Part shown: one piece after another, positions 61,893 through 64,000 of the stretch
How the letters are laid out: each line of letters starts with the position of its first letter
Numbering within the stretch: position 1 is the stretch's first letter
From: Formosa sp. Hel1_31_208
GTDB taxonomy: Bacteria > Bacteroidota > Bacteroidia > Flavobacteriales > Flavobacteriaceae
Reading direction: 5' to 3'
Length of the DNA: 64,000 bases
Assembly: GCF_900104785.1 (NCBI RefSeq)
Contig: NZ_LT629733.1
Coordinates: 466,501-530,500 of the forward strand
Made by a program: the position numbers and the translations under genes
Notes under the pieces: model-generated
The model's database searches: none
Seen by the model: the letters and a program-made list of their open reading frames with translations, nothing else
Told to the model about the DNA's origin: nothing

Positions 61893-63899
61893 ATGAAGTC
61901 AAAATTACTATTATTAACAATTCTATCTCTAGCATTTTGCATACAGTCTTTTGGACAACCTGCTAATGATAATGTCAGTGGCGCAATTCCAATCACTCCT
62001 TCTCCTGAAGGCACAGGTTGTACTTCGGCTACGTTTAACTTGCCTTTTTCTACCGATGGCACTACCGATAGTGGTGTGCAGGGCGGGTGCAGGTTATCTG
62101 GACTTGATCAATTTTTTACATGGACAGCCACCGAAACTGGTTTGTATTTCTCATCACAAAGCCCTGGTAATCCTGGTTTAGTAGTTTGGGATGCAACTGG
62201 AACAATAGAAATTGCATGTACCGATACATTTGCAACCACAACTATTAGCGGCTGGAATGTTGGTGATAATCTTATCTTACAAATCTATGATTTCGAGGGC
62301 ACAGCACTTTCAGACGTAGCTTTTTGTTTAGAAGCCATAGACTATATAGTACCTCCGCCAGTTCCTGTTACATTTACATCTTCAACTTCTGGAACATCTG
62401 GTCAATATAAAATAGGTGCTTTCGATATGAATGGTGACTTTTTAGACGACTTGGTTTCTATTTCATCAGACAATGTCAATATTAGAGAACAGCTTCCTGC
62501 AGGTGGCTTTACAACAAAAAATATTCCTACATCAAATGCTGACTATGTTCCAACCTGGAGCTTAGCTGCAGCAGATTACGACCGAAATGGGTATACAGAC
62601 TTATTATATGGAAATGGGTCTGGTGTCACTTTTATGAGAGCCAATAACACGGGTACAGGATTTACTGAAATTTCTGGTCCAGAATATGTGTTTTCTCAAA
62701 GGTCGAATTTTATAGACATCAATAATGATGGAAACCTCGATGCCTTTGTATGTCATGATGTAGCACCAAATGTTTACTACCTTAATGATGGTAGTGGAAA
62801 TTTAACCTTTAATCAAGGTGGATTAGGCGATTATCCTTCAGGCGGAAATTACGGTTCTATTTGGATTGACTATGATAACGATAGAGATATGGACATGTTT
62901 ATTGCGAAGTGTGGAGGAGAAACTGCACGAAGAATAAATCAAATGTTTACTAACGATGGAAATGAAAATTATACTGAAAACGCTGCTGCAATTGGTTTAG
63001 CCGATGATATGCAAACCTGGTCGGCCGCTTGGGGTGATTTCGATGGTGATGGTGATATGGATGTATTTGTTGGTGCAAGTTCGGGACCTCATAAATTGAT
63101 GATTAACAATAACGGGGTTTTTGCTGATGTCACTGGGGCTTCCGGAATAAGTGCTCTTACTAGTAATTCTACGGAAACAGTTACTTTCGATTTTGATAAT
63201 GATGGGAATCTAGATTTAGTGTCGGGAGGTAATATTTTATTTGGAAAAGGAGATATGACTTTTGATGTGTATCCTGGTGTTTTTCCGGGCTCTGGTGCTT
63301 ATGGTGATTTAAATAATGACGGCTATATTGATGCTTTTAATTCTGGAAGCATTTTTATCAATAATGCTGAAAGTAATAATAATTGGATTAAAGTTCACAC
63401 GATTGGAACCATTAGCAATATCAATGGAATTGGAGCTCGAGTAGAGGTTCATACTAATGCTGGCATCAAAATTAGAGATGTAAAAAGTGGTGATGGTTTT
63501 AGATACATGAATTCTTTAAATACTCATATTGGTATAGGTACCGAAACCACAATTAACTCTGTTGTTATTTACTGGCCATCTGGTACTATAGATACGATAT
63601 CAAATCCTGATATTAATGATACACTCGAAGTTGTTGAAGGGGCAACTCTTAGCTTAGAAAATTCTTTAACAGATAAGCTAATCATTTATCCAAATCCCGT
63701 GAAAGACATTTTAAATGTTGAGTTTCTAGAATTAAATGCTTCAACAATATATACAATCTTCGATATTACAGGTAAACGGGTGTTGAATTCTAAACTACAA
63801 TCCACGACTATTGATGTCTCAAATCTTAGTCCAGGAAATTATATATTACGCATCGTTTCGGGCACTTCGATACAAAGTCAGAAGTTTATCAAAAACTAA
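61893..63899 (+). CDS. T9SS-exported FG-GAP/VCBS repeat protein with UnbV (CRTAC) domain
   Basis: The 668-residue protein has a signal peptide (to QSFGQ), an N-terminal PPC-like beta domain (about 25-150), and about six FG-GAP/VCBS calcium-binding repeats (DINNDGNLDAF, DFDGDGDMDVFVG, DFDNDGNLDLV, DLNNDGYIDAF). An ASPIC/UnbV-like domain follows (NGIGARVEVHTNAG, SVVIYWPSG), and a type A T9SS tail (LIIYPNPVKDILNV to the end) completes the chain. It is co-transcribed with the diheme lipoprotein, 18 bases upstream. A surface role with that partner is inference. Confidence 0.87.
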   Translation: MKSKLLLLTILSLAFCIQSFGQPANDNVSGAIPITPSPEGTGCTSATFNLPFSTDGTTDSGVQGGCRLSGLDQFFTWTATETGLYFSSQSPGNPGLVVWDATGTIEIACTDTFATTTISGWNVGDNLILQIYDFEGTALSDVAFCLEAIDYIVPPPVPVTFTSSTSGTSGQYKIGAFDMNGDFLDDLVSISSDNVNIREQLPAGGFTTKNIPTSNADYVPTWSLAAADYDRNGYTDLLYGNGSGVTFMRANNTGTGFTEISGPEYVFSQRSNFIDINNDGNLDAFVCHDVAPNVYYLNDGSGNLTFNQGGLGDYPSGGNYGSIWIDYDNDRDMDMFIAKCGGETARRINQMFTNDGNENYTENAAAIGLADDMQTWSAAWGDFDGDGDMDVFVGASSGPHKLMINNNGVFADVTGASGISALTSNSTETVTFDFDNDGNLDLVSGGNILFGKGDMTFDVYPGVFPGSGAYGDLNNDGYIDAFNSGSIFINNAESNNNWIKVHTIGTISNINGIGARVEVHTNAGIKIRDVKSGDGFRYMNSLNTHIGIGTETTINSVVIYWPSGTIDTISNPDINDTLEVVEGATLSLENSLTDKLIIYPNPVKDILNVEFLELNASTIYTIFDITGKRVLNSKLQSTTIDVSNLSPGNYILRIVSGTSIQSQKFIKN

Positions 63900-63902
63900 A
63901 TA

Positions 63903-63937
63903 AAAAAGCCTCTAAAGTAATAAATTAGAGGCTTTTT
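63903..63937 (+). terminator. Rho-independent terminator after the FG-GAP gene
   Basis: A 13-bp perfect stem (AAAAAGCCTCTAA with TTAGAGGCTTTTT) with a 9-base loop, followed by one more T. Confidence 0.88.
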
Positions 63938-63978
63938 TATTACTTTTATGCACTTTCTTGAATTTTTAAGCTAAATCT

Positions 63979-64000
63979 ATGAAAAAAATTACTTTATTGC
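63979..64000 (+). CDS. start of a further gene, cut by the right edge
   Basis: An ATG at 63979 opens MKKITLL, the usual beginning of a flavobacterial signal peptide, 42 bases after a terminator. Only seven codons are visible, so nothing more can be said. Confidence 0.4.

Noticed and set aside
1..64000. CRISPR arrays, insertion sequences, prophage, integrons or known riboswitches
   Set aside because: No repeat-spacer pattern, transposase or integrase frame, terminal inverted repeats, or recognisable aptamer core was found in any gap.

Overview
The window reads as chromosomal DNA of a low-GC marine-type member of the Flavobacteriaceae (phylum Bacteroidota). The evidence is the Bacteroidota promoter -7 consensus TAnnTTTG in front of many genes, three secreted proteins with type IX secretion (T9SS) C-terminal signals (two type A, one type B/gliding-associated), the acpP-fabF-rnc-pyk operon, a Bacteroidota-style sdhCAB operon, an OmpA protein with TSP3 repeats, and an L21 protein with a long C-terminal extension. 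The genus cannot be fixed from the sequence alone. No transposase, integrase, phage gene, rRNA or CRISPR array was seen; this looks like core or soft-core chromosome.

Layout. 1-10.4 kb: a partial alpha/beta hydrolase, a branched-chain amino acid carrier (brnQ), Xaa-Pro aminopeptidase, then a run of exported proteins (T9SS metalloprotease, 10-Asp-box beta-propeller protein, lipoprotein, outer-membrane barrel). 10.4-16.6 kb: sdhCAB, a membrane-anchored MutS-like ATPase, and rplU-rpmA on the opposite strand. 17-20.4 kb: a pair of M16 peptidases (one with intact zinc site, one without). 20.4-25 kb: DMT transporter, copper-type HMA lipoprotein, CYTH enzyme, DNA polymerase IV. 23.6-27.9 kb (minus): acpP-fabF-rnc-IPExxxVDY-pyk. 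28-32.3 kb: purN, RNase HI, a PfkB kinase and a long PurF-like amidotransferase.

32.3-32.9 kb is a 595-base gene-free stretch that holds two near-identical ~70-nt units exactly 300 bp apart. Each has a 5' hairpin, a single-stranded linker and a perfect Rho-independent terminator, and the second has an exact promoter element: probably a duplicated small RNA. This is the most interesting object in the window.

32.9-43 kb: sodA, an AddA-like helicase-nuclease, kbl, ompA, an AddB-like nuclease and a hydrolase. 43.2-47.5 kb: tRNA-Ala(GGC) 3 bp after a universal stress protein gene; then GNAT acetyltransferase, MATE pump, two previously easy-to-miss single-TM microproteins (49 and 32 aa), queD and lpxH, tightly packed. 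47.5-52.6 kb: MFS, recJ, OsmC, AhpD-like and rsmI genes. 52.7-64 kb: a large DUF11 type-B T9SS protein, an unknown Bacteroidota protein, tdk-alr, mscL, asd, a diheme lipoprotein paired with an FG-GAP/UnbV T9SS protein, and the first codons of one more gene at the right edge.

Several starts were moved from the longest possible reading frame to a better codon, because the longer version would run through a promoter or terminator or lack family homology (mutS-like, rplU, HMA lipoprotein, rnhA, sodA, uspA, GNAT, lpxH, osmC, alr, asd).
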